Below, one piece after another: positions 41,061 through 53,524 of a DNA stretch of 64,000 bases. The position numbers and the translations under genes were made by a program. Below the pieces are notes generated by a model. The model did no database searches. It had not been told where the DNA came from and saw only the letters and a list, made by a program, of their open reading frames with translations. The DNA is from Schistosoma haematobium (taxonomy: Eukaryota > Platyhelminthes > Trematoda > Strigeidida > Schistosomatidae), in contig NC_067196.1 of the NCBI RefSeq assembly GCF_000699445.3, forward strand, positions 31,020,616 to 31,084,615, in the 5' to 3' direction. Each line of letters starts with the position of its first letter. Positions within the stretch are counted from its first letter, which is position 1.

Positions 41061-42983
41061 ATATCAGTTATAAAAAAGCAAGACCCAAGGACTAGTGAAA
41101 CGGAGGTATTAAACTTCCACAATGATATAAAATATCAGTGATTAGGCTCATAAACTGGCTGACTGACTAATACTAACCTCATCAGTGAGGGTACAAAAAT
41201 CCAGAAGTCAAGAACGTTAATACTGTATATGATACTAAGGTAGGGTGATGATAAATGCATATTTTCACTTGTTTTTATTTATTATCAAGCTGAAAATTTA
41301 ATAGTTTTGGTTTTTTTTCAATGTCTAACTGTAAGAAACTGAACTAATGATGACGTAATATTTAAAAAGTAATTACCTATTAAGGTAGTTTATCCTTGTT
41401 CACTTCCTTTCCTAAATCTTAACATGTCAACGAAGACAACAATCGCATCAGATTTACATGAATAAGTTTGATCTCAGTTATCTGCATCAGTTACTCATAG
41501 CTCCAATTCTTATTTTAAAAAATTATATCTACATTTAGGGACGAACAGAAAGAACAACACCAATTACATCTAATTATTTGCGATCTATTTTGTTTGGTCA
41601 ACACATGTTATGTTTGTTACCATTGATTAGACTCTGTTTTCAAACTGAATAAGGTTAGAATTAATCATTTAAATGATATAGCTTTATATTATTCGGCTCA
41701 AATTATTTTATTCAGTCTGTTCAACAGCATAAAATAATGACGTTTGGAATTCGTTAAGTCCGTTTTCTGTTGTGAGAGAAGAACTGTTGTACATGAAATA
41801 GTGCTGTAAATATTACGTTTGTTAGTCTATAAAGGTTTTTTGTTAAAATCTTGACAGTTGTAGATGATTCATATCGAATACCAGTATTTCGCTTAGATTC
41901 TGACGAGTTTTACTTGTAAAGAAGAGATTAAAGATTAAAATAATGACTTGTCTTGCTAAAGCTATGTTAAAATTCATTTTATATACAACAGGTCTTTTTT
42001 ATGTCGAACTAATAATAATGAAAGTCCTGTTTACTTTCTTGAGTGGATGTGAGTAACTGTAGACACTGTTAGCAAACTACACGTACAAGATAATGAAATC
42101 TCTTCAGTTATGATAACGTGCATATTAATGAACGTGTCATGTCTTAATGAAAGGAGACTACTGTCAACTTTAACTTGATTTCAAACGCCCTAACTTCTGA
42201 ATGTAGTTCATTTACAAAAGATTTCCTACAGTTCCTATATTTTAGAATAAATTGCTGGTTTTGCTGTCAGAGCAAATCACCTCACTTCTGGCTGCCTATA
42301 CCCATAGTTATAGATGACCTCATTAGACTCATGCTACCGATGAGCCTTAGTTTGTTGATTTGTAGTGATAAATAACTACTCCTTGGACGCTACTAGCTGA
42401 AGTTGTTAGGCGACGCATGATTACCAGATTACAGCATGATCTTACATCAATGGATCCTCACGAGTCTCACATACTTCTCCCAGTCATCATCACTTTGTTT
42501 GTCCGAAAATTTTGTTATGAATTTAAAACAATTAGTGTTAAAATCTTGATTATTTACGACCTAAATAAAATAAGGAATGAACATATATAACACCTTAAAT
42601 GACAAGTCATAATATAACCAAATAATGGTACATTCTAGACTACAAATGATTAATACATACTTTTGTAAATTTTCACACAATTTATTTAAATAATCACGAT
42701 GAGCAACGTCACGAATCAACTTAATCATCACGTACAATGAAAGCAAACAGTCGGTACAAATATAAACTAACAGTAAAATTCAAATTTCACGAAATGGTGA
42801 TAGATCATCTTATCGAATATGACTACTAGCTAAAACAGACTTTACACAATGAGATGTTCAGCGTAGAATGAGGTAACAGTGAGTTATTTAAAGGAACAAT
42901 ACTGTATGACTTCCGATATCTTGTTGTTTTGTAGTTCCATTTTCTAAAATATATATTAGCTTTCAACCAAAAATACTAACGTA
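41061..42983. other. AT-rich intergenic, no recognisable gene
   Basis: Frames are short and patternless (the longest, 66 codons at 42175-42375, has no features). No repeat family recognised. Confidence 0.5.
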
Positions 42984-43110
42984 AAGCGATAGAATGGTGA
43001 TCAAAACACTGGTCTTTTCGGTCGGTAGGTCACAAGTCTGAACTTTACCTCAGCAACTTCATTTAAGGAATCTGGATAGTGTAACTAATACTGATGGTGG
43101 GGCTTAAAAT
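42984..43110 (+). repeat. degraded tRNA-like SINE
   Basis: The part AATCTGGATAGTGTAACTAATAC corresponds to the reverse complement of 26150-26180, and ATGGTGATCAAAACACTGGT to the A-box part of that copy. The B box is decayed (GGTCACAAGTCTGAA). Confidence 0.4.
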
Positions 43111-44879
43111 CAAGTACTGGAATTTAAACGTAACAAATAGGTTGTCCAACTGATTTTTTTAAGTGGCTAAATTAAAGTGATGTGCCAGATTATAGAGTGA
43201 GTTACCAGAAAGATAGACAATGGGTAAAAATGAACACATTGCAGAAAATAAAATAGATTTTATCGATATAAACGGAAGTTATTTCGAGAGTGAATAAAAA
43301 ATTATGCACAATGGACAAGCTATTATTCGGAAGTGAAGCGTTCACATAAATATACTGATAGATGCCGCTGGAACATACCAATAAAAATAAATCAAGAACT
43401 AATGATGCATATTATATAAAGATTTTAATGTGCAAGAATTTCACAACAGAAAGAAACAAAAAAAGAATTACAGGCAACCTGTAGGTATTTTCCATGAAGT
43501 ATACAGTGAATAACAAAATTCTAATCAATGTCTTTACAGTATTTTAGCTATTTTTCCTGAATGATAAATGAAATAGATAATCTAAAATAAATTTAATCAA
43601 TCGTGAATGTCAGCTAATTATTTTATTGAAGCAAATGAAGTTTTATTATTTATCATCAATTGAGAATAGTTAAAACTTATAATTGTTGAGCATTAACACA
43701 AACCACATACAAAATAATTGTTTGAATACATTCATTTTGCAAACATAAATAAATTGATGGTAGATTGAGAAAAAAACACACAACTGATTTCCTTATTGTA
43801 TTATTTATTCTCACGGGAAGTACAGAAAATCAGTGTAAGCAGATAGTAATATTCAAAAGTTGCATATAATATGTTTATTTAGTAGGCACCAAATGCACTA
43901 CCATTCAGTTTTTTTTAATCTCCGCAATAAACTATGAAAGGAAATTACTTTAATGTTTAGGTATTCAATACATAAAATTAAATGATCTCTATCCAGGTAT
44001 TTAGATTTAACGTTACAGGAAATCATAGATCTAGGCTTCGTCTATCTAGTACTTGTCTTTAATGCATGGCTACAATGTTTTCAGAATTAATGTTTACTAA
44101 CATTATTGTATAGTATACTCAGTAATCACGGTTAGCATATTCTGATCGTAATGTCAAGTTGAGAATATTTTTCATGAAATATTCAGGGATAAAACTTATA
44201 TCTAAGTCGGGGTGTTTTAAAATGATCCTATTGTCAGTCAAACAAAATAATTCTATAATGATAATATAAATGTGTATTCAGTATAAGCACTCGGAGGTAG
44301 ATGAATTAAATCTGCACAATAATTGACATCATAACCAATGAAATCTAGTATTCAATTATTTGATAATGTTTTGAAACTTGATATTTATCCCTAGAGACAT
44401 ATTTCTTGATTATCACTTAAGTATCTTGAGGCAGTTTTCATCAAAGGTATAATAAATCAATTATTTTTCACTCTATCCATTTATATATATGGATACACAT
44501 TAGTCTGAAAAAATAAAATATTGAAGAAGACCAATGATGGTTAAGATACAATAAAACTAGGATTCAGATTCTATCGAAAAATCAATGTTTAATCAAGAAT
44601 ATCGTATCATTATTTAGTTGAGTATAACCTTCACAATAAAAATGAAACTAAGAGTCAGTTAGAAAAACAGATTTCTTTATTAACACATATTATATAATAC
44701 GAGAATAGGAGTTTGGATCCTTATGGTTAGTCTGTAGATACACGCTAAATTTTATTTCATCTTCAATTAATACGTCATGCAAGACATAGATGTAATAAAT
44801 ATATGAATATATTTGAACAGTACGCAGTTAAAATTCAGCAAGCTAGATACTTAAAAGATAGTGGAGAATATTTATGGCT
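43111..44879. other. AT-rich intergenic, no recognisable gene
   Basis: No frame above about 50 codons with any feature; many A/T runs. Confidence 0.5.
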
Positions 44880-45510
44880 CAGCTGGGTGGTTTCACTAGA
44901 GCTTCGTTCTCTGAGCTGGATGCTGTGATCGTGAAGCTTTCATTATTCTTCTGAACAAACATCGATAATAGTGAGGTTGTCGAGTCTCTCCACATATGAT
45001 TGAACTTAATTGGTTACTGTTTACCGTTAACCTGTACTTAACGGCATATTTCTTTTGACTGTTGACCGCTATCAAACGCCATGATATATCTTCACTTATG
45101 TTAACGCATGTAGACAAATGTGGATTTACATTCGACTGGAAAAAATTTGTAAATTTGTATAGAGAGAATAAAAAGAAGACCAATGAATTGTTAGGAACTT
45201 AGGATTCACATCAATCAGCAATCAATGAACACTTCGGAATAGATCCAATTTATCGTTCAATTAGGAACATTATGTGCAAATCTAGGGTCAGGAATCAGGT
45301 CAAAGATGGAGACGTTCGAAACAAATATTCAGACAACGACAGGGGAAGATTAACAATAACCGATCATGATCATTGATGACGGGACAAGTTATCAGTCATA
45401 TGTAGAGAAGTTCTATAAACGTACTTCTACACGAAGGTTTGTGCTGTTTATGTTGTTTATGAGAACAATGAAAGCTTGATTATCAAACCATCCGGTCCAG
45501 AGAACGAAAC
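44880..45510 (-). repeat. possible old LTR-type or other dispersed repeat
   Basis: Composition is richer in G+C than the neighbourhood. The phrase CAGAGAACGAAGCT (minus strand, 44903-44916) recurs as CAGAGAACGAAACT at 45498-45511 on the + strand, so the segment may be bounded by short inverted repeats. A 95-codon minus frame at 44896-45183 has no recognisable protein character. 45511-46400 shows nothing further. Confidence 0.25.
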
Positions 45511-46399
45511 TACATCAAAATAGTTATATTATTGGATGATATCAGTTATGAACTGGTTTGAAATGTTATAATTTAGTAAGAGATAGAAAAAGAGTAGGAA
45601 ATATGATTAAAGGTGTATTTACTGAATGTTATAATTTCTCTTTATTACAACCCAGCTATTCCTATTGCTAAGTATTCTTGGACTTGATTCACTCTACAAT
45701 TCCTCAAATTAGAATACGGTTGAACAGAAACGAAATTATGTTCCAAATAACAAAGGTAGATAGAAGTAGGAAGCAAATTAAGAGAAACGTTTGTATGTTT
45801 ATAATTTTACCACGAGTAGATTCTAGAGTCTTCTCCAAATATCCACCACCGCTGATTGGTTAGGAAATAGACAGTCAGTATGCGCCGACATAATCCTTCA
45901 TGAGACGTGCTTTAATCCGATCTATTTTCTGCTAACACAGAAGAAACTAATATGAAAAAATAAACATATTTTAGTCTGTTTGATTAAAACTCAACAGAAG
46001 GCTCTCGTTTTATTATAATTCCCTTCTTATGACTTATTTGAACTCTAACTAATGATTTTCAACACATGACATTGTCCTTTGCTCGTACATCAAATAAAAA
46101 CATTTAATTATTTGCGACTTCTGAAGCACTCTTGCATTGATTTTGTTTTTCGCTCATTGAGTTCATCAATCAATATTATATATATATGAACTAAAGAAAT
46201 GTAATTCGGATGAGTTAATAAACTGGAAGTTAATTCATTAATCTTTTAATTTTGCATTTATAAGATCACAATGATTATATGTTTATACAAAGTAGTACGC
46301 TTACAGTTCATAAAAGTAGTATGTAGAATCAGATTGAAAATCAGATCTGAAAATAATAATAATAACATGAAGTATATGGTTGTGGGAATTCTTGAGTTT

Positions 46400-46660
46400 T
46401 GTTTGTGATCATGAGCCGATCAATGTCAGACCACCATTGAAAAACTGGAGGCGATATCGTAGGTTGGTCGACGTTAGACATTAACACCGTTCGATACAAG
46501 CTGAATGTTCTAGAGGTTACGTGTCTACACATGAGACCGAAGGTTCTGGGTACTCACTTTCGAGGAGTCCCGCACAAGGACGAAATGGTAGTTCAGTGCT
46601 TTTAGGTTTTCGATGGGGGCCTAACATTGATCGATCCATGATCTCAATAACACGAAGATT
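46400..46660 (+). mobile_element. ribozyme-bearing SINE, second subtype, decayed
   Basis: Shares TAGACATTAACACCGTT, GAGACCGAAGGTTCTGGG and the end TTTAGGTTTTCGATGGGGGC with the copies at 58781 and 62056. Between the B-box region and the ribozyme about 40 bases are deleted. The core reads TCGAGGAGTCCCGCACAAGG then ACGAAATGG: stem II and GAAA survive, but the CUGA part is broken. Confidence 0.65.
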
Positions 46661-46794
46661 GAAAAATTAACAAGACAACCTTTACGTTCATCAAAAAGTT
46701 TTAGATAGATGTTCGTGCTTAATTTTCGCTAGAAATCTTCCGTTAAAGCTTGCTTTTTGTATAGTTATAGGTAAATAAAGTATATGCTATTTAT

Positions 46795-46990
46795 ATTGGT
46801 TGTTTGAATCTGCCCGTAGATGTTTAGGACTCCAAATGATCAGTTTCTTTTGGCATGTGTGCTTCTCGTGGGGATTGCCTTGATATTGCCACTAAGTACA
46901 CGTACATCCAGCTGACCGATCCTATAAAGGATAGGCGCACGTTCTGGTTACCACTGTCAGCCACAATTCATCTCTGCTTATGTGGTAAAA
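46795..46990 (+). mobile_element. ribozyme-bearing SINE (Smα type), variant head
   Basis: Starts with TTGGTTGTTTGAATC like the copy at 40860, then has a different head (GATGTTTAGGACTCCAAATG, to ATTGCC) in place of the tRNA-like part, then the hammerhead region (46903-46960) and the conserved end TTCATCTCTGCTTATG. The core is badly decayed (CTGACCGA, no GAAA). Confidence 0.65.
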
Positions 46991-48835
46991 GGTAGGTGGG
47001 AATCTTCATGGGATGCAGAAATTCGCGTTTAATAATTTAATCCAAGTAAAATACTATGATCTCTATAAATGGTCTGTAGAATTTCGTTTGGATTGCCGAC
47101 CATTTTTAGCATAATTAAACGTCAATTGGAAAGCAGCTGAAAAGTAGAAAGCATCGTGCATTAATTCCTTGTTTGATACACCTCCTTAGAAATATGCACA
47201 GGATCGAATTTATGGCTTTCTGCTCTCAATTAGTATGAGGTGTTTAAACCAAATAACATAGTTCACATTTTAAAACCGAGTCAGAAAATCAATATTTTAG
47301 ATTTGTCTTTTCCATTATCCATCAGGAATATTTTAACATATTTAGATTACGGTATGTAAATCAAAATCATATTTCACCGTAAAAGAAACACACTAGAAAA
47401 TCTCATTTAGATAATTGAAAGATGTTTCATTTATTGAATGATTTGTAAGATTCTAGTTCATTCTTTAATTGACATTTCAAAACATGTAATATAGAAGGAA
47501 TTCACATGAATAGTAGAAATAATCAAGTATTTTACTTACATCTTACCCGTCAATAAATTTATTGAGAGCATCTTCAGGACAAGATATAATTTTTCATTTT
47601 ATGATTGAAAAGGTAATTATGATTTATTCCTTTGTATAATAGATTAGTTTGAATGGAAAAAATACTTTCAACATACCATTCAACATTCGTTTTAAGCGAA
47701 TTGAAAATAACTAACTAAAATATTGCAAAAGTTAAGAAAAGTCCTTTGGCTTCGGTATTTTACTAAATACGTACAAACGAAGTATTAATAGTCACTGAAT
47801 TTCAATGATTTTTAGATTTTTATCAGTTTACAACTAAGATTACTTTTATATCTATCTGAAATTTCAAATTCATTACCCAGATAATAAGTTTACTCTGAAA
47901 CTTGTCACCACGTCACTCAACTGATTGGCCTCTAAACAACAACAACAACCAATAATGTGTTTATCGAGTCTTTAATGTTGGCAAAATCATCAAAAAGTCA
48001 TGGCACAAGTTTTTGTTCTACTTGTCACTAGTAAGCAGTTCTACAGAAGGTTAGTCATAATCTTAAAACGTTATTGGTGACTTTGTCGTTAGATAAAGCA
48101 GATTTGAACAATAAAGGAATTATCAATTCCCTTAAGAATACATGTATACTTTATTGACTAGCCTTAGCTAGCACAAAATTTAGGCTCAAAGTTTCCTGTA
48201 AATCATATTTGGTCATCCAACATTCTATCATAAAGTATGCGACACAATAAAAAAATAAACGGTTTGAATTTTCGATGAAACGTTTGGTTATTTATGAAAA
48301 TGTTCTTAGTTAGGCACAAATGAAAACACAGGATGCATATTTTATCCTAGAAATTACAAACAAGTTGTTTTCAATGTTTAATAGCCATCTAAAGAAAAGA
48401 ATTAAAAACGTGTTAATTGTCCATTCAATCAATAAATGAGAAGAAACTTAACTAGATAGAAAAGACTCAATATCAACACTGTTTAATAATAGGCTTTCTT
48501 ATAGGTTTATCAATCTATTGTTCAAAGATTATCTACTACTAGTATGATGTAAAATTAGACTAGAACTGAACAAAAACCTCTTTATACTGTTAAGAATAAT
48601 AGAATTAATAGATTGATGAATGTTTTCACACTATGTTTTTAGATACCAAGGCATTTTTATAAAAAGTTAAAAATGGTATCAAATTAATGAAGTCAAAGCT
48701 CCTGTCGCCATTGATTTGCTAGATATGGTCAAATAATTATTTCAGGTCTAATGTTATTGGTGTACTATTTTATGGTGAAAATAATAACCACCATTTTATA
48801 CAGATCTGGTATCATAGAAACGTTTTTGAAATGAA

Positions 48836-48871
<36 letters not shown>

Positions 48872-49650
48872 AAAAGGTGTAGATCATGCATGCTGCATAG
48901 GTAATATTTAGTGTTTTTAGTCCTTCAGTTAGTTGTCTGTCAGTCAATAAACTTATATTATTGTTATTTAATTGTAAATGTCATACATTCCAACAACTGA
49001 TTTTAGTTAAGGAATAAGTGTTATATTCAATATTTCTTTATTTTGGTTTAATAACTTCTGATAGATTGAATATAATCATAAATCCAAATACTTTTAAATT
49101 ATAGTTTGGTAGATATGAAATTAGTTTCTATGGCTAAATCATCTTTAGTCATTATATGTAGTTCCCTTTCATTGTACTATTTTAGTAAACATGTTCAATA
49201 AGTTTTGATAACACAGATTTAAATAATTTAATTTGAATAATTATTAGTGTTAATTAAGATTATATATTAGTCTATACTTTAAAGTAGGGATATGTGACAT
49301 TTTTGTTGAGTATAGAATGTTTTAAAATTGAAGTGTGAAAAGTGAATAAACAAAGTTATCAAATTGGAAGCTACTTTCTACTGCTTAAAATGTGAATACT
49401 GTCCTGTGTATAAATTTATATATCTTCATGCTCTAAAGATTAAAATGTTAAGTAGATATGATTAATTAATGCCCTTATATTACTACTCTTATTTGAAATA
49501 AATACATAAATTCAAACAATGATGGAGAGGGTTATTTTGTCATTATTATACACTAAAGATATTCTTATTTTTTTATGTAATCGTAAGAGGTAGCTAGTTT
49601 GCATTATTTTATAGATTTTATAATAAATCATTTATTTTAACTTAAGAGTG
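46991..49650. other. AT-rich intergenic, no recognisable gene
   Basis: No gene or repeat family recognised apart from the (TA)n tract at 48838-48868 and a short (ACA)n at 47937-47948. Confidence 0.5.
48838..48868. repeat. (TA)n microsatellite
   Basis: About 15 TA units, self-complementary. Confidence 0.95.
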
Positions 49651-49841
49651 AACATCAATTCTGAGATGCAGGTACATCCAGATGACGAGTCCCAAATAGG
49701 ACGAAGAACGCATCCTGGATTCCACTGCTAGCCAATATCTATCTTTGCTTATAGTACTTGTGAATTAAGGCAATATATATGCAATCCACACAGGATGCAC
49801 ATATGCCAACAAGAAACTGATCAATCGCAGTCCTAAACAAC
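49651..49841 (+). mobile_element. Smα-type SINE fragment, left arm of an inverted pair
   Basis: Near-perfect reverse complement of 50251-50441. Contains the hammerhead region at 49671-49727, the conserved end ATTCCACTGCTAGCCAATAT, and then a block (CAATATATATGCAATCCACA) that reads as the inverted head of the variant SINE at 46810. The core reads ATGACGA for CTGACGA and GAAGAAC for GAAAC, so cleavage is not expected. It lacks the tRNA-like promoter. Confidence 0.75.
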
Positions 49842-50250
49842 AATGGGAAGTTATAAGCAAATAACACCAAGTGTATTTAAAAAATTTTTTTGACCGAAGA
49901 AAATATATTACATTTTTTATAATTGTCTTAGTACGCATATTTCTTCTAAAAAAATGCAGACAAAAATGTGTGAATTTCAAGAAAGGCTTAAACAATTCAA
50001 TTTAATTGGTAAACTCCTACTTTTAAATTATACTTTAATATGATCTATAGCAAGATAGGTGAAATTTTCAATTTCTATTTTAGTAAAGAAAATATTTGCA
50101 ATAGTTGATGTGAAAGATTTCAATAGGGAACATCTTTTACGAAGAAATAGTTTTTAAATGTCGACTCAAATTCCACCACCAAGTTTATTCATTATGAATG
50201 TATTTAACATTAAATTCACTTGTTATTATTAACTTGAATATTTTCATTGA

Positions 50251-50441
50251 TGTTTAGGACTGTAATTGATCAGTTTTTTGTTGGCATATGTGCATCCTGT
50301 GTGGATTGCATATATATTGCCTTAATTCACAAGTACTATAAGCAAAGATAGATATTGGCTAGCAGTGGAATCCAGGATGCGTTCTTCGTCCTATTTGGGA
50401 CTCGTCATCTGGATGTACCTGCATCTCAGAGTTGATGTTTA
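50251..50441 (-). mobile_element. Smα-type SINE body, right arm of the inverted pair
   Basis: Carries the same hammerhead region (50362-50420) on the minus strand, with the same two core defects as the partner at 49651. Sharing the defects shows that the pair derives from one already-dead copy. Confidence 0.75.
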
Positions 50442-50520
50442 CTCTGGGACTCGAACCCAGTTCCGTTCGTTTCAAATGCCATTATGTTATCCACTTAGCT
50501 ACTGAGTCCTGATAGCCACT
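50442..50520 (-). promoter_or_regulatory. tRNA-like Pol III promoter of the right-arm SINE
   Basis: Minus strand: A box CTCAGTAGCTAAGTGG (50491-50506) and B box CTGGGTTCGAGTCCCA (50445-50460), both close to consensus and about 45 bp apart. This is the best-preserved internal promoter in the window. It is upstream of the ribozyme on the same strand. Confidence 0.75.
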
Positions 50521-50526
50521 TGGTGT

Positions 50527-50645
50527 TGTTAACTTGAATCTTCTCATTGATATTTAGAACTGTAAATGATCAGTATCTTGTTGGTATATGTACATCCTAT
50601 GCGTATTGTCTCAATATTGCCTTAATTCATATCCATCTTTGTTTA
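50527..50645 (+). repeat. second copy of the SINE head block, direct repeat
   Basis: TAACTTGAATCTTCTCATTG onward repeats the block that begins TAACTTGAATATTTTCATTG at 50230, with a period of 297 bp, to ATTGCCTTAATTCA in both. The ribozyme SINE therefore lies between two direct copies of the head block. Confidence 0.65.
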
Positions 50646-51443
50646 TAATATATTCAGTATTGTTATTAACATATTTATTACAGAAAATAGGTAAAAATAA
50701 TCCGATTTATTTACAATTTCATCTATAAAAATCCTCATTAAATAAAGCTAAAACATAAACATTTCAAATTAGATTCTTAAAGTGCGGTTTATTCAATTTC
50801 AATTATCATTTAATTATAATTCAGTTTTTGTTTAGTTAAACAAAGAAAAAAAATATTCAAATGAAGTCCTTCAGTCCATTTGACAAGATTACAGATTATG
50901 GATGGAATATATTATTACTTTATTACATTGTCTACAATTGATTTCTATATACATTTGTATTTATTGATCTTTAGTAACATTATACCGATTAAAATAAAAT
51001 ATGATCCGTGTTAGTAATAAGAATCAATTTAATATGTTACCGACAAAATTCTTAATTTACTTAAATATGATAAATTAGTTTAATATGAATATTTTGAAGT
51101 ATATACTTTGTGTATTTGAATAAGTTACACAACTTTTCTTTCCCTTTTCTTTTCTTTTTTGCAAAACAAAAAGAAACTTGGCTTATTAATCTTATGCCAT
51201 ATGGTCATATTCTCAGCTTATCTAATAGATTCTGAAGTAGGATTATTGTTCAGATATCAATAATGTAAATCTAGATAAAGGTTTGATATAGGCTTGAAAA
51301 AAAAAATCAAATTTCAGTGCTTTTTTTGCTAGTCTAAAGGTGTTCGAGATGTTTTTAAATGATAATAAAATATAAAGTTGAAATGTTTAAGAAATGACAC
51401 TAAGCAAAATGAAAATATGATACATTTCAAACATAACTAACCG

Positions 51444-51448
51444 TCTTA

Positions 51449-51484
<36 letters not shown>

Positions 51485-51913
51485 TGAACACATAAATATT
51501 GATAAAAGAATGCGCCAAATATATATGCGCCACACAAAACAATGAGAATTTAAGGGGAAGGAAAAGAAAAAAAGAGAATAATAACGAAGAGATTGATGTA
51601 AGGTGGTGTAATAATAATAATGGTAAAAATAGAGGAGCGGAAAGGTGCAATCAGAAGAAATCTTTTAGTTAAGGAAGACACAACCACTTTTTATGAAGAA
51701 AGCAAAAGAAGGTTACAGCAAGATCGCCACTGGCTTCTATTCTGAGCCATATCTGATAACTTCTCTAGACACTGTGTCGCACAATCTCTTGTATTCCAGC
51801 CAGGGAGTCGTGAAGGACCAACGGAAGCCAGTCCTTTGCAGCTTTCTTTCATGCCACGACACCATGTCATATACTGACCACCGCAAATGATGAACTCTCT
51901 ATATCTTAATAAG
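51444..51913 (-). mobile_element. 5'-truncated RTE-like element with (AAT)n tail and 10-bp target duplication
   Basis: Target duplication TCTTAATAAG is perfect at 51444-51453 and 51904-51913. Between them, on the minus strand: the last 64 codons of the ORF (51691-51884), about 210 bp of 3' UTR, and a tail of ten (AAT) units (51454-51484). This is a textbook target-primed insertion that broke off after about 450 bp. Confidence 0.88.
51691..51884 (-). pseudogene. RTE-type ORF, C-terminal end
   Basis: The frame reads MTWCRGMKESCKGLASVGPS, RLPGWNTRDCATQCLEKLSD, MAQNRSQWRSCCNLLLLSS, then TAA. It is the C-terminus of a third schistosome RTE-type family, related to but distinct from the MAQSRLQWRRC type at 1858. 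No stop or frameshift within it, so the insertion is young. Confidence 0.85.
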
Positions 51914-52402
51914 CAAGAGGAGTTTTATCATCATTAATCAATCTCATATCTTCTAGTCGGAGGTTTGTTTATGCATTCACATGATAAGTTTGAATTAACA
52001 TCAGTTTATGAATATTGTGATTTAATTCACCTATATACCTAGACACATTTAATTTAAATTACACCTCTTGGTTTATCAAAATGAATTAGTTCAAGCTTAA
52101 AAGAGTTATGTTATTATGATTTTTTTAATCTTATTGTTAAAAAGATAATTTGATTTAGTTAATTAAAGTAATGATGAGAATATAACAGTAAACTATTGAG
52201 AAAATTATGTTTTATTGAATTCTATTGATGATGATCATAACTAGACATATAAAAGATTAAAATTACTATTTTTAGTTTGGAAGTTCTCAGTGAAACAACA
52301 CGAAACTAATTGGAATCAGTATTTCATTTATTTTTGTATAAAAGCTGTATAATGGGTAGTAATTTATTTACTCCAACCGATGTCCTCTAGACAGAAATCA
52401 AC
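51914..52402. other. AT-rich intergenic, no recognisable gene
   Basis: No frame or repeat recognised. Confidence 0.5.
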
Positions 52403-52479
52403 TATTTAATGGATTTCATGCAATTGGTTCCCTCTATGAATTTAAATAGAGCAAGAACAAACATTGATGTAGAATAGTA

Positions 52480-52514
52480 TGAATTCATAATATTTCGAGG
52501 TTTCTCGTCAGCTG
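52480..52514 (-). ncRNA. hammerhead-like core in small PLE, left arm
   Basis: Minus strand: CAGCTGACGAGAAACCTCGA then AATATTATG. It has CTGACGA, a very short stem II (GA / TC, loop AACC) and GAAA; the following sequence contains TATGAATTCATA, which could form stem III. Weaker than the motif in the large PLE because stem II is only two pairs. Confidence 0.4.
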
Positions 52515-52902
52515 CTTACAACCAAAAATGTGATAGAATTTTTACATTGAGATAGTGTGAAACAATTGACATAAATGAGTGTAAATAACTGAATTACAAT
52601 AATAACTATATATATATATATATATATATATGCTAGAACAGGTCAGAGATTAAAAAAGGGAATTAATTTAGGGTGGGTGGTGTAATAGTTTAGTGAAGTT
52701 CATAAATTGTGTGATAATTTTAACGATTAATGGAATCGAATAATGATAAGATAGGTTACGTAATAATAATTAAATAGAATTTGAAAAGTTGATATAATTT
52801 AAGAGGATCAGGTGGTGGAAATGTGTGAACAAAAAGTTGGTTTAAGAATTAGGGAATAGGGGGGAAGCATAACACAAAATAAATATTTTTTAAAATAAAT
52901 AA

Positions 52903-53088
52903 ATGTATAAAATACCCATGCAGAATGAAACCGGGCATACCGTCGACATTCTGCATGCTTTTAAAATTATCAATAGACAAAGAAGTACGACCACTCTCCG
53001 TTTTGCTGAAGCCATTGCGACCAAAAAACTTAAACCGGACTTATGCATTCAAAGAGATACTTTAATAAACTTATCATTACCCTGGTAA
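52903..53088 (+). pseudogene. PLE GIY-YIG endonuclease, C-terminal tail
   Basis: Reads NETGHTVDILHAFKIINRQR, FAEAIATKKLKPDLCIQRDT, then LINLSLPW and TAA. The pattern TGHxxD, then AEA, KPxLC and a final hydrophobic LPW is the C-terminal part of PLE-type nucleases. The frame opens only because upstream sequence was lost at the arm junction; the apparent Met start is not a real one. It is followed directly by the 3' arm. Confidence 0.7.
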
Positions 53089-53488
53089 TCCTTTTTTGTG
53101 TTTTGGTTATTTTATTCATTTATTTATTTTAAAATATTTATACTCCTCCCCTATTACCTAATTCTTAAACTAAAAATTTTATACACATATTTCCACCACC
53201 TGATCCTCTTAAATTATATCAACTTTTCAAATTCTATTTAACCATTATTACGTAACCTATCTTATCATTATTCAATTCCATTAATCGTTAAAATTATCAC
53301 ACAATTTATGAACTTCACTAAACTATTACACCACCCACCCTAAATTAATTCCCTTTTTTAATCTCTGACCTGTTCTAGCATATATATATATATATAGTTA
53401 TTATTGTAATTCAGTTATTTACACTCATTTATGTCAATTGTTTCACACTATCTCAATGTAAAAATTCTATCACATTTTTGGTTGTAAG

Positions 53489-53524
53489 CAGCTGACGAGA
53501 AACCTCGAAATATTATGAATTCAT
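53489..53524 (+). ncRNA. hammerhead-like core in small PLE, right arm
   Basis: The same motif: CTGACGA at 53492-53498, GAAA at 53507-53510, palindromic TATGAATTCATA after it. It lies near the outer end of the arm, as in the large PLE, which supports the call. Confidence 0.4.

Noticed and set aside
48838..48868. Replication origin or regulatory element at the TA tract
   Set aside because: It is a plain microsatellite with nothing positional to support a function.
50445..50506. True tRNA gene
   Set aside because: A and B boxes are good but no acceptor stem or cloverleaf can be drawn, and the boxes belong to a SINE that also carries a ribozyme.
51693..51890. A + strand frame of 65 codons
   Set aside because: The minus strand here encodes a clear RTE C-terminus, so the + frame is its complement.
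52903..53088. Independent 61-codon gene
   Set aside because: It is the tail of a PLE nuclease enclosed by inverted PLE arms and a target duplication.
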